NCBI GenBank assembly: GCA_023229765.1 | Contig: JALNYO010000005.1 | Location: forward strand, 81,849 to 145,848 | Direction of reading: 5' to 3' | Source: Syntrophales bacterium | GTDB lineage: Bacteria; Desulfobacterota; Syntrophia; Syntrophales; UBA5619 | Length of the DNA: 64,000 nucleotides | In this document: piece after piece, positions 43,948 through 52,690 of the stretch | Numbering within the stretch: position 1 is the stretch's first letter | Layout: the number at the start of each line of letters is the position of its first letter | The notes under the pieces: generated by a model | The model's input: the letters and a program-made list of their open reading frames with translations, nothing else | What the model was told of the DNA's origin: nothing | Database searches by the model: none | Position numbers and translations under genes: made by a program

Positions 43948-46368
43948 TCATACATTGAGAAAATCCATAAGACCTACCGCTTCGAGGCTTACACCGAACT
44001 CTTCGCTATAATGTTGCGAATCGAGACACAGATAATCACTTCCTTCCCATGCCGGATAAACGTATTGCCGCTCTTTCAGCTTCAAAAGCTCATACGGGAA
44101 TAGATTGACGGAGTACCTCTGAGCCCGTTTAAGCAATAGGCTTTTGTCCTCGAACGGTGAAGCTGGTGATAGCTCGGCAATAAGCCGTTTTCCCTCGTTA
44201 CCGTAAGGCACGATTACGCCTTCTGTCGGCGCGTCTATTACCTCGAATGCTTCTCCGGCAGATTTGAACGACTGGCGAAGAGAGAAGGGGGGAGCAGTCC
44301 TTTGGCTTCGTTTATAAGCATCGACCGAACCCGCATTGGTCGAAAGCATTGAGAGCAAATTGTCGTCCCGACCAATTCTGTCTTTCCCGATAGAATAACT
44401 CATCTCATCCTTTCGGCCATAGAAGTAGCATTTATAATAAAGCTCCATCAGCGCCGGGTGTAACATATCGTGCTCGTACTTGTCCGGGTTAGCTCTGTAT
44501 TCACAGAGGACACGACTACATTGCTCTTGAGCTTTCCGTATGTCAGGAAGTCTGTCCAAGGTTTCTTCCGACATATTGAGTACAAGCACCTTACCTTTAC
44601 GACGATTGCCATTGCGATTGCACCGACCTGCGGCTTGAGCGATGGAGTCAAGTCCCGCAAAGGACCGAATGACGGAGCCGAAGTCGATATCTACACCAGC
44701 CTCAATCAATTGAGTGCTTATGCAGATGACTTTTCTTTTATCTGGAAGGCAGTCTTTCATCCCGTCTATGATGCTGGTCCTATGTGCTGGACACATGCTC
44801 GTGCTGAGGTGATAGACCATTTCAGTCATCCCTTTGGACTTTTTGAAAAGGTCTCGTGCTTGGAGCTTGGTATTTACTATGACTAACACGCTTCCTGTTT
44901 CGACAAGCTCTTCTCGTACAGCATCAGCTACTTTATCGCTCGACCAGCCACCCGGTTTTCGCTTGTCGAATACCTCGACACGCCGCAATTCTCTGAACAG
45001 CTTCTCAGTGTCGGGCATCATATCCGGTTGGGCCGCAAGTCGTGCGGCACCTTTTGCCGAATCGACATTGTCGAGTAATGGTTGTGTCGCTGTACAGAAG
45101 ACAACCGACGATCCGCAAGATTGTACCAGAAAGTTGATCGCATTGTTGAAAAGATGAACGGTCTTTATGGGTAGGGTTTGAATTTCATCGAACACAACTA
45201 CGGCATTGGCAAGCTGATGCATACGGCGAGCCCCTCGTGTTCCGGTTGCGAACAGCGATTCCAAAAGCTGCACGGACGTGGTGAAGACTATTGGCGCATC
45301 CCAGTTTTCAGAGAGAACCTTTGTTTGCCACGTATCATTCTTTGGCGAGAGGTTAGAATGGTGTTCGAGAACGATCTGCCTCCCCTCGATAATGGCCGAT
45401 CCTTCAGGCTCAAATATTTTACGAGCCACATTAGCATTCTGGTCAATGATCGAAGTATACGGCACTACATAGATGATCCGATCCATGCCGTGAAGTTGTG
45501 CGTGATGAAGCGCGAATCTCAGGCTCGCAAGTGTCTTGCCTCCTCCGGTCGGAACTGAAAGTCTGAATAATCCCCTTTCTCTCGATGAAAACGAAAGACA
45601 CGATTTTGAAATATCGCCTCGAATTTCATCCACGCGGTTTTGCGAAGCAAGATCGACAAGATGCTTCTCATATATTTCAACAAGGGGCTGCCAATCAGGT
45701 TTGTCATTCGGTTTGCGGCCCGCCGAATCCAGGCGATCGGCATCAATTACGCAGCTAAAGATGTATCTCGCCACCATGCCGAGTTTGAATTCTCGAATTT
45801 GAGGCGAAGGTTCGCCTTTAAATAATAGTTCTAAACAATTCTGTATTTCGTCCTTGAGTTGCCCAGTCGATAATATCGTTTGGATTGAATTCGATATTGC
45901 GGGATCAACCTTCGGGCGTATCTCTTCGAGGTGTGTTTTGTCGGACGGCTTTCGCATTCTCTTACCGAAAACATCTGAGCCATCAGGCATAAGGCAGTCT
46001 ATCAGACCAGAGTGATGAGATGCCAAAGAAAGAGCAAGTACCTGACCAGCCAGTTTAACGCGCGGCTCTTCCTTTTCAACAGCGGCCCACAAATACTGTG
46101 CTCCTGCCGATGAATGATCGATCTTCCCCTTTTTCCCTTTGGCATCAACATACTCATCGTCATCTGGTTCAAGTTTTCCTGCCGCAGATTTCAAATACGA
46201 TTGAAACTCCGATGAATATTTGCCGAGGTCGTGAAGCAGCCCGCCAAGCTCACCAAAAGATGGCAGCCCAACATTATGGGCAAATTTCTTAGCGAGAGCT
46301 GAACAGCTAAGAAGATGATTTTCAAGACTTTGTGAAGTGCCATCTTTAAGATAACGAGCAATATACAT
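43948..46368 (-). CDS. cas3: CRISPR helicase-nuclease Cas3 (HD domain N-terminal)
   Basis: 806 residues. HD nuclease: LGGLLHDLGKYSSEFQSYL, then HSSAGAQYL and SHHSGLIDCL. Superfamily 2 helicase: Walker A PTGGGKTLASLRF, DEIQTLP box, FCTATQP and ISTQLIEAGVDIDF, with QAAGRCNRNG. All motifs are in place, so the enzyme should be active in degrading targeted DNA. It begins the cas operon. Confidence 0.97.
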   Translation of the reverse strand: MYIARYLKDGTSQSLENHLLSCSALAKKFAHNVGLPSFGELGGLLHDLGKYSSEFQSYLKSAAGKLEPDDDEYVDAKGKKGKIDHSSAGAQYLWAAVEKEEPRVKLAGQVLALSLASHHSGLIDCLMPDGSDVFGKRMRKPSDKTHLEEIRPKVDPAISNSIQTILSTGQLKDEIQNCLELLFKGEPSPQIREFKLGMVARYIFSCVIDADRLDSAGRKPNDKPDWQPLVEIYEKHLVDLASQNRVDEIRGDISKSCLSFSSRERGLFRLSVPTGGGKTLASLRFALHHAQLHGMDRIIYVVPYTSIIDQNANVARKIFEPEGSAIIEGRQIVLEHHSNLSPKNDTWQTKVLSENWDAPIVFTTSVQLLESLFATGTRGARRMHQLANAVVVFDEIQTLPIKTVHLFNNAINFLVQSCGSSVVFCTATQPLLDNVDSAKGAARLAAQPDMMPDTEKLFRELRRVEVFDKRKPGGWSSDKVADAVREELVETGSVLVIVNTKLQARDLFKKSKGMTEMVYHLSTSMCPAHRTSIIDGMKDCLPDKRKVICISTQLIEAGVDIDFGSVIRSFAGLDSIAQAAGRCNRNGNRRKGKVLVLNMSEETLDRLPDIRKAQEQCSRVLCEYRANPDKYEHDMLHPALMELYYKCYFYGRKDEMSYSIGKDRIGRDDNLLSMLSTNAGSVDAYKRSQRTAPPFSLRQSFKSAGEAFEVIDAPTEGVIVPYGNEGKRLIAELSPASPFEDKSLLLKRAQRYSVNLFPYELLKLKERQYVYPAWEGSDYLCLDSQHYSEEFGVSLEAVGLMDFLNV

Positions 46369-46389
46369 TATGGAAAATCCTCTATAGGC

Positions 46390-47232
46390 TCACGCGCGTA
46401 TTGATTTCGACCTTCCTCGCTTTCTCTTTTCCGGCGCATCCAGGTAGTTTTCTTTTGAGACAACCAGATTTTTTGTTTCTTTTTCGAGCTTTACGCGGGC
46501 GTCTCCGGCGATCCGGCCGCCTTTTTGGGCGGCGGTGCGGTTTTCGTCAAAACCCTGGGCGTCTTGTGTTTTGGTGATTTCTGTCGTCGCGGCCTCACCA
46601 AGCATCGAAAAAATTAATTCCAGATCGTTCATGTGATCCCGCAGATTTTCACGTTTCAGCCCCTTAAAATCTTTATACTCAGACGGTGTAACGCTGAAGG
46701 TGGCCTTGGAGATTTCTGCTGTCAGAATGTCATGCTCTCGCTCTTTCCCAACTTGCCGTTTCTTCCATTCGTCAGTCAGTTCGGCCCGGATGGCAATTCC
46801 GCGCACCCGTTTTTCGATCCAGTCGTCGGAATATCCCTTGGTCTGGTACAGCGCTTTTGTTCTTTTTGTGGCCAGCTCCGGGTCTTCGATTTCCTGCACG
46901 CGCTCGTAACCGACTTTTGCCAGCCAGCGTTTGAATGGTTCGGACTTAGGAGCGGGAATCGACTGAATGATGCGGAAAAGTCCTTCCGTGTTGGCACAAT
47001 CCGTTTCGCGCTGTTTTCCATCCGGCGCGGGCAATTTGAACTGTCGACAAATTGTCGACAGTTCGAGTCCATCATCACTCTTAATCCTGATTTTCATCTT
47101 GGACCAATAGTCGCGCGGATTAGCACTTTCAGTAAGCGCTACCACAACATCAATGATCGAAAACCACCACTCATCGTTATGGAGGACCTTTCTGATCCCT
47201 TTACCTTTGAAAATAGCAAGTATTTTTCCCAT
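46390..47232 (-). CDS. BRO-N domain protein upstream of cas3
   Basis: 280 residues. BRO-N domain (about 1-110): FKGKGIRKVLHNDEWWFSIIDVVVALTESANPRDYW, then PKSEPFKRWLAKVGYERVQEIEDPELA. The C-terminal region has basic segments and AAQKGGRIAGDARVKLEKETKN, as in DinD-like or phage-antirepressor-like proteins. It ends 21 bases before cas3 on the same strand, so it may share its transcript. A shortened relative is at 40021-40311, inside the operon. Confidence 0.75.
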   Translation of the reverse strand: MGKILAIFKGKGIRKVLHNDEWWFSIIDVVVALTESANPRDYWSKMKIRIKSDDGLELSTICRQFKLPAPDGKQRETDCANTEGLFRIIQSIPAPKSEPFKRWLAKVGYERVQEIEDPELATKRTKALYQTKGYSDDWIEKRVRGIAIRAELTDEWKKRQVGKEREHDILTAEISKATFSVTPSEYKDFKGLKRENLRDHMNDLELIFSMLGEAATTEITKTQDAQGFDENRTAAQKGGRIAGDARVKLEKETKNLVVSKENYLDAPEKRKRGRSKSIRA

Positions 47233-47370
47233 GGCAACCCCTACTTGGATAAGTCAAGTCTTCAGTCGATTCGATCTGTCAAGGCGATATCCGAAAAATT
47301 CCATTTTGCCCTATTTTTAGTCATTCCCCCAAAAACGGGAAAGCCGGGAATGACTGGAAAGGCCATTTTT

Positions 47371-47640
47371 TCAGGTGATGCTCCGGGTAACTGCACGGCC
47401 CCCCTCCTTTTGAACTACCGAGAATTCCTCGGTAGTTGCCGCCTCATGGAGCTCTTCTTCCCTGTATATGTTTTTCAAGTGAAGCGATATGTTATCCGGG
47501 GTGCAATCAAAGAGCTCCGCCATCCGCTTTTGTGATAACCAGACGTTCTCGTTGGCATAGAGCACCTCGATATTGATATTGCCGCCGGGTGTCTGGTAAA
47601 CTGTTATTTCATTGTCAGGAAGTTTTTTCGATTTACTCAT
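47371..47640 (-). pseudogene. RhuM-family N-terminal fragment
   Basis: 89 residues: NEITVYQTPGGNINIEVLYANENVWLSQKRMAELFDCTPDNISLHLKNIYREEEL, then EFSVVQKEGGRAVTRS and a quick stop. It matches the first part of RhuM (compare TKIEVRLQDETVWLSQKLMAELF in the full protein at 39003). It ends where the central domain should begin, so it is most likely broken. Confidence 0.7.
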
Positions 47641-47838
47641 TTTTATTATCCTTATGCATACTTGCGGGTAATTGGATATCGATGTTTTCTACGTCATTAT
47701 CACTGAACGGCAGCCTCCAGATCAAAAAATCCGCGTTGGCGAGGAGAAGAAGACCCCATAATTCCCTCCCATGATTTCCCTTATAACACTACTGGTAGGA
47801 CAAATGATGTCCTACCAGATTATTTTTTCGATTTATTT

Positions 47839-48813
47839 TTACCGGTACAGTTTGCCCATCCGGCGGATTTCTTCCTTGATCGCATCTCGCAGTTCTACGG
47901 GCTCGACAACCTCGACGTCGCCGCCGTATTTCAGGATTTCCCGCATGACTTCGGCAAAGCCGGAGACGGGGAAACGCAGGTTCAGGCTGCCGTCTTTGTT
48001 AACGGAAACCTCCTGCGCCTCATACCATTCCTGCTCGGCGATCAAAGGCGAGATTTTCGGGGAAAAGCGCAGCTTCACGTTCTGCGAGCAACTGCCCGCA
48101 ATTACTCCAAAATTACGGCGGAGGTACTCTTTTATCGGCGGCAGGTTCGGGGGAAGCGGCAGCGTCTCGGCAGAGGGCTGAACCGCAAGAATCCGGGAAA
48201 CGGCAAAATCCCGTATCTGCTTACGCAGGCCGCAAAAGGCGATCAGGTGCCAGTTTCCCATGTAGCACAGCAGGTGCAGCGGCCGGATTACTCGTTCGGT
48301 TGTCTCGTTTTTGTACGGCGTATGGTAGATAATTTTCAGCGCGCCTTCTCCGAAAAGAGCGGCGGCGATGGTGTGAAAGATCGCCTCCGGAACACGGTAG
48401 TACGCCACGTTTTTAATCGAAACCATTTCCTCCAGTTTCTCGAATTCCAGCGGGGCGCCGGCGGCAGAGCTGAGAGACAGGAAGTGTTCCATAAGTCTGC
48501 GCAGGGATTTCTTGATTTTCCGGTCGGGAATGGCGGCGGAGAGCCGCAGGGCGAGGCTGAGCGCCTGAATTTCTTCCTCCTTCAGCCATACGGGCGGCAG
48601 CTCGTAGCTGCCATCTGCGTATCCGTATCCCCGGCGGCCGGCATTGTACAGAAGTGGCGCGCTCAGGCGATCCCGCATGAATTCGATATCACGCTGCGCC
48701 TGTTTGCGGGATATGTCGAAATGGGCGGCCAGTCCGACCGAGTTGGGAAACGCGCCTGAGGCAACCATGCCGTGAAACCAGGCGTAACGTTCGTAGGAGA
48801 GCTTTCCGGACAA
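47839..48813 (-). CDS. WYL-domain transcription regulator
   Basis: 324 residues. N-terminal winged HTH (about 15-75; GLAAHFDISRKQAQRDIEFMRDRL, with LLYNAGRRGYGYADG), then a WYL domain (about 140-220; KIIYHTPYKNETTERVIRPLHLLCYMGNWHLIAFCGLRKQIRDFAVSRI) and the WCX region to the end. The start is TTG at 48813; ATG at 48768 (MVASGAF) would cut into the HTH. WYL regulators often sit beside defence genes and can repress CRISPR transcripts; here it is directly upstream of the BRO-N/cas operon and on the same strand. Confidence 0.85.
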   Translation of the reverse strand: MSGKLSYERYAWFHGMVASGAFPNSVGLAAHFDISRKQAQRDIEFMRDRLSAPLLYNAGRRGYGYADGSYELPPVWLKEEEIQALSLALRLSAAIPDRKIKKSLRRLMEHFLSLSSAAGAPLEFEKLEEMVSIKNVAYYRVPEAIFHTIAAALFGEGALKIIYHTPYKNETTERVIRPLHLLCYMGNWHLIAFCGLRKQIRDFAVSRILAVQPSAETLPLPPNLPPIKEYLRRNFGVIAGSCSQNVKLRFSPKISPLIAEQEWYEAQEVSVNKDGSLNLRFPVSGFAEVMREILKYGGDVEVVEPVELRDAIKEEIRRMGKLYR

Positions 48814-49167
48814 GGCGTTTTTTCCCTATTGGTCAGTTAATATTTTTATGTATCAATATCTCCGTTTCCTGGGCTGATTAATGATTATTAGAACCGTGCG
48901 TAATTGCTAAGCTTAAAATGTTTTTTTGTCAATATATATCTGGCGCCGCATGTTTATGATTTATGACAAAACGCCGCAACTGTAGCCGTCGCATCTTTTT
49001 ATTCCTGTTTCGACATCCAAAATATTGGGCTTGGTCTTTTATCATAACGCTTGCTTTTTTCACCCTCATGACGCATAAAATAAATAAAAGTGTGATTATG
49101 TAGTCATAAAATAATTATAATTATGTGATGAACTAGCCTGAGCCACAACCAGCGGGGGAGGTGCGAT
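48814..49167. other. Divergent regulatory region between WYL and ATPase genes
   Basis: An A/T-rich 354 bases with no gene. 48895-49182 is repeated at 52059-52345 with few changes, including TAAAATGTTTTTTTGTCAATATATATC, here given in two parts: TAAAATGTTTTTTTGTC and AATATATATC. GGGGGAGGTGCGAT just before 49168 is the ATPase ribosome-binding site. Confidence 0.6.
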
Positions 49168-50511
49168 ATGGAGCGATTGATATTAAACGATTTATTGAAA
49201 TGGAAAGATTCTAAGCATCGCAAGCCATTGATTCTCAAAGGCGTCCGTCAGGTCGGCAAGACCTGGATACTGAAGGAATTCGGCAGGCGTTTTTACAATA
49301 ATATTGCCTATTTTAACTTCGACGAGCACGAGGAATACAAACAGTTTTTTGAAAAGACGAAAGACGTTGACCGCATCCTGCAAAACCTTGTTATGGCAAG
49401 CGGCCAGATTGTCAAGCCGCAGGAAACGCTTGTCATCTTCGATGAAATTCAGGAATGCTATGAAGCCTTGAATTCATTGAAGTATTTTTGCGAAAACGCG
49501 CCCGGATATCATGTGGCCTGTGCGGGGTCGCTGTTGGGCATTGCCCTTTCCCGGCCCGTTTCGTTTCCTGTCGGCAAGGTCGATTTTCTGGATGTCAGGC
49601 CCATGACCTTCAGCGAGTTTCTGACGGCCAACGGTGATGGAAACCTTGCGGAATATATGCGGAAAATCGAAGTTATCGAGCCAGTTCCCGACGCATTTTT
49701 CAACCCGCTTCATGAAAAACTGAAGATGTATTTTGTCATAGGCGGCATGCCGGAGGCTGTTCGCGCCTGGACAGAGGAGCGGGATGTTGAGCTGCTGCAG
49801 CAGACATTATCAAACATCCTCGGCGCTTATGAACGGGATTTTGCGAAACACTCCGCGCCGCGAGATTTCCCCAAGCTTTCCCTGATCTGGAAGTCCATCC
49901 CCTCTCAGCTTGCGCGAGAAAACAAGAAATTCCTCTACAAGGCGGTCAAGGGCGGCGCGAGGGCCAGGGAGTATGAAGATGCCCTGCAATGGCTCTGCGA
50001 TGCAGCCTTGACTTACAAGATTTATCGCAGCACCGCCCCCGGATTGCCGGTTTCCGGATATGACGATTTATCGGCTTTTAAATTGTATATGGTAGATGTC
50101 GGCTTGCTGCGCCGACTGTCGCTGCTCGCGCCGTCAGCCTTCGGCGAAGGAGAGCGTCTGTTTGTCGAATTCAGGGGGGCACTGAGCGAAAACTATATCC
50201 TTCAGGCGCTGATGAATCAATTTGAAACAATTCCGCGTTATTGGGCGATTGATAACCCGCACTTCGAGGTTGATTATTTGCTTCAGAGAGAAAATGACAT
50301 CTTCCCCGTTGAGATTAAATCGGGGGGCAACGTAGAGGGCATGAGCCTGAAAAAGTTTAAGGAAAAGTACGGCGACAAAGTCAGGCTGCGTATCCGTTTT
50401 TCGATGCAGAACCTGAAACTCGACGACGATCTGCTGAATATTCCGCTTTTCATGGCAGATTATGCCGATGAATTGATCGGTATGGCGCTGAAGCGACTGG
50501 GCCGGCTGTAA
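49168..50511 (+). CDS. AAA ATPase with DUF4143 domain
   Basis: 447 residues. AAA_14 core: PLILKGVRQVGKTWILKEFG (Walker A), LVIFDEIQECYEALNSLKYF (Walker B), AGSLLGIAL. The C-terminal DUF4143 part runs from about 215 to 420: LQALMNQFETIPRYWAIDNPHFEVDYLLQRENDIFPVEIKSGGN, where the D...E.K pattern resembles a restriction-type nuclease fold. Such proteins are frequent in accessory regions and their function is not established. Strong ribosome-binding site. A deletion copy lies at 52324-52602. Confidence 0.8.
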   Translation: MERLILNDLLKWKDSKHRKPLILKGVRQVGKTWILKEFGRRFYNNIAYFNFDEHEEYKQFFEKTKDVDRILQNLVMASGQIVKPQETLVIFDEIQECYEALNSLKYFCENAPGYHVACAGSLLGIALSRPVSFPVGKVDFLDVRPMTFSEFLTANGDGNLAEYMRKIEVIEPVPDAFFNPLHEKLKMYFVIGGMPEAVRAWTEERDVELLQQTLSNILGAYERDFAKHSAPRDFPKLSLIWKSIPSQLARENKKFLYKAVKGGARAREYEDALQWLCDAALTYKIYRSTAPGLPVSGYDDLSAFKLYMVDVGLLRRLSLLAPSAFGEGERLFVEFRGALSENYILQALMNQFETIPRYWAIDNPHFEVDYLLQRENDIFPVEIKSGGNVEGMSLKKFKEKYGDKVRLRIRFSMQNLKLDDDLLNIPLFMADYADELIGMALKRLGRL

Positions 50512-50758
50512 AACTATTGATTATTCTGAGGACATAATGCCATTTTTCGACTAAATAAAGCTGATATAATTCATCTGTGACTTATTCTGAAATGAGTATT
50601 ATGTCGGTATTGCCATTTGCTGTTGACACATTTTCATGTTTCCCATAAAGACAAGTATGCAACTTATTGATATTATTTTAAAGTGTAGAAAGAAGTCGCT
50701 TGCTTGACATGATTATTTGTTTGCCGGAACCTCGAAAAAAAGATAATTTTACCCGAAA
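50512..50758. other. Intergenic region without recognised features
   Basis: An A/T-rich stretch between the ATPase gene and the family 2 repeat. I see no gene or clear hairpin. Confidence 0.4.
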
Positions 50759-50911
50759 GAGCCAATTGCAAAACTCCCAACGCTGTCATTCCCGCGACGC
50801 TTCTGGGCGGGAAAACGAAGTTTAATGTTCATAATCCAGTTTTTAACTATTTGAAATCATGGATGCCCGACAAAAGCATTCGGGCATGACACGGAGTTTT
50901 GCAATTACCTC
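50759..50911. repeat. Family 2 element, fourth copy
   Basis: GAGCCAATTGCAAAAC at the left and GTTTTGCAATTACCTC at the right, inner arms CATTCCCGC and GGGCATGAC (more diverged). It abuts the helicase fragment at 50913. Confidence 0.7.
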
Positions 50912-50912
50912 G

Positions 50913-51020
50913 AAAGAAGAAATTTTGCTTCAGATAAAGCCGACAGATGAACAGCAGAAAATTTTAGCCGCCCGCGGCCGGGTGGTTAAGATAAACGCCC
51001 GTGCCGGCACGGGAAAGACG
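50913..51020 (+). pseudogene. Fragment of a UvrD/Rep-type helicase N-terminus
   Basis: In frame it reads KEEILLQIKPTDEQQKILAARG and VVKINARAGTGKTA, the Q motif and Walker A of superfamily 1 helicases. Directly after GTGKTA the DNA switches to a reversed copy of the WYL gene, so only about 36 residues remain. Confidence 0.7.
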
Positions 51021-51300
51021 GCGGAGAGCCGCAGGGCGAGGCTGAGCGCCTGAATTTCTTCCTCCTTCAGCCATACGGGCGGCAGCTCGTAACTGCCATC
51101 TGCGTATCCGTATCCCCGGCGGCCGGCATTGTACAGAAGTGGCGCGCTCAGGCGATCCCGCATGAATTCAATATCGCGCTGCGCCTGTTTGCGGGATATG
51201 TCGAAATGGGCGGCCAGTCCGACCGAGTTGGGAAACGCGCTTGAGGCAACCATGCCGTGAAACCAGGCGTAACGTTCGTAGGAGAGCTTTCCGGAAAAGG
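51017..51300 (-). pseudogene. Partial second copy of the WYL regulator gene
   Basis: 284 bases nearly identical to about 48537-48820, covering the first about 92 codons (HTH and KEEEIQALSLALRLSA). The start codon TTG of the full copy is TTT here, and the rest of the gene, including the WYL domain, is gone, replaced by the helicase fragment. Not functional. Confidence 0.8.
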
Positions 51301-51397
51301 CGTTTTTTCCTTAAGTTTTGCTTTTTGTGCCGAGACAAAACGGGGGCATAAACTGAAATCGGTTTTGATGGAACCGGGTAAATAGTTATTCCCGGAT

Positions 51398-51740
51398 TTA
51401 TCCTCTTATCCTGAGTTTCCCCCCTTGAAATACGCAGAAATGAGATTCAATTCTATCGTGATATTCAGTGAGTATTTTCCTGGTGACCTCCACCTTGGTG
51501 TCGCTATCGGCATCTTCGAGGCGTAATATCAGAACACCGGCATGGTGTATGCCGGTGTTGTAAACCAATTCGCCAAAGTCCTTGTCCATGGTAATCACTA
51601 TCCGCTGCTGTTCTGCAGCCCAGCGTAAAATCTGAGAATCCTTTGCACTCGAGTCAATATCCCTTACGGAAAGCACGTCAAAACCGTTTTCCTGAGCCAG
51701 GCTTCGACCTTTTTTCCACTACATCAACCAGGAATTTCAT
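51398..51740 (-). pseudogene. DUF5615 PIN-like toxin gene with a frameshift
   Basis: From ATG 51740 the first frame reads MKFLVDVV then shifts; the family continues in another frame as KKGRSLAQENGFDVLSVRDIDSSAKDSQILRWAAEQQRIVITMDKDFGELV, with the DUF5615 acidic residues (VRDID, TMDKDFGEL). The switch falls in or beside a run of six A (minus strand; 51715-51710). It precedes the conserved part, so the toxin as drawn would be broken unless read with a slip or unless this is a sequencing error. Confidence 0.75.
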
Positions 51741-51758
51741 GGGTCACCGGTAAGCGGA

Positions 51759-52001
51759 TTAATTTGAACCAACAGCATAAACGCGTTCTTCATCTACCAA
51801 CTGCGATGCATAAAGAAGAGCAGCTCGGATGTCCTCTTTTTCCAATTCCGGATAATCATCGAGGATTTCATCATTTGTTACGCCGTTAGCCAAGGCTTTG
51901 AGCAACTGTTCGACAGTAATCCGCAGCCCCCTGATTGTGGGTTTTCCTACCATCACGTCGGAGTTGACGGTGATACGGTCCAGAATGTTTACCTGTTCCA
52001 T
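51759..52001 (-). CDS. DUF433 antitoxin
   Basis: 80 residues: RITVNSDVMVGKPTIRGLRITVEQLLKALANGVTNDEILDDYPELEKEDIRAAL, the DUF433 helix-turn-helix pattern of the small antitoxin that pairs with DUF5615 toxins. It precedes the toxin gene on the same strand with an 18-base gap. It appears intact. Confidence 0.85.
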   Translation of the reverse strand: MEQVNILDRITVNSDVMVGKPTIRGLRITVEQLLKALANGVTNDEILDDYPELEKEDIRAALLYASQLVDEERVYAVGSN

Positions 52002-52058
52002 TTTATTTTTCCCCTTTTTTTCTATTCACTATTCCATAGGATAACCGCCGATTGTACA

Positions 52059-52345
52059 CGTGCGTAATTGCTAAGCTTAAAATGTTTTTTTGTCAATATA
52101 TATCTGGCGCCGCATGTTTATGATTTACGGCAAAACGCCGCAACTGTCTCCGGCGCATCTTTTTATCCCTGTTGCGACATTCCAAATATTGGGCTTGGTC
52201 TTTTATCATAACGCCTGCTTTTTTACCCTCCTGACGCAGAAAATAAATAAAAGTGTGATTATGCAGTTATAAAATGATTATAATTATGTGATGAACTAGC
52301 CTGAGCCACAACCAGCGGGGGAGGTGCAATATGGAGCGATTGATA
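52059..52345. repeat. Second copy of the ATPase upstream region
   Basis: About 287 bases matching 48895-49182 with scattered single-base changes and a few small length differences. It includes GCGATTGATA at 52336-52345, where it joins the ATPase 3' part. Confidence 0.85.
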
Positions 52346-52602
52346 ACCCGCACTTCGAGGTTGATTATTTGCTTCAGAGAGAAAATGACATCTTCCCCGT
52401 TGAGACTAAATCGGGGGGCAACGTAGAGGGCAAGAGCCTGAAGAAGTTTAAGGAAAAGTACGGCGACAAAGTCAGGCTGCGTATCCGTTTTTCGATGCAG
52501 AATCTGAAACTCGACGGCGATCTGCTGAATATTCCGCTTTTCATGGCAGATCACGCCGAGGAATTGATCGGTATGGTGCTGGAACAACTGGACCGTCAGT
52601 AA
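52324..52602 (+). pseudogene. Deletion copy of the AAA/DUF4143 ATPase
   Basis: 52336-52602 matches 50245-50511 base for base in length (267 bases). The join is at a 10-base GCGATTGATA repeat present at both 49173 and 50245 in the full gene, removing 1072 bases. Since 1072 is not a multiple of three, the original ATG at 52331 runs out of frame; a GTG at 52324 opens the DUF4143 tail (IDNPHFEVDYLLQRENDIFPV) for 92 residues. It could make a short protein, but is more likely dead. Confidence 0.8.
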
Positions 52603-52690
52603 AGCCATTTTTACCACAGTTGCCGATGCCTCCTGCCCGGCAATTCGTTTTCCCTTGAGAAAAGCCGAATAGTCTGTTAGGTTCCGCCGC

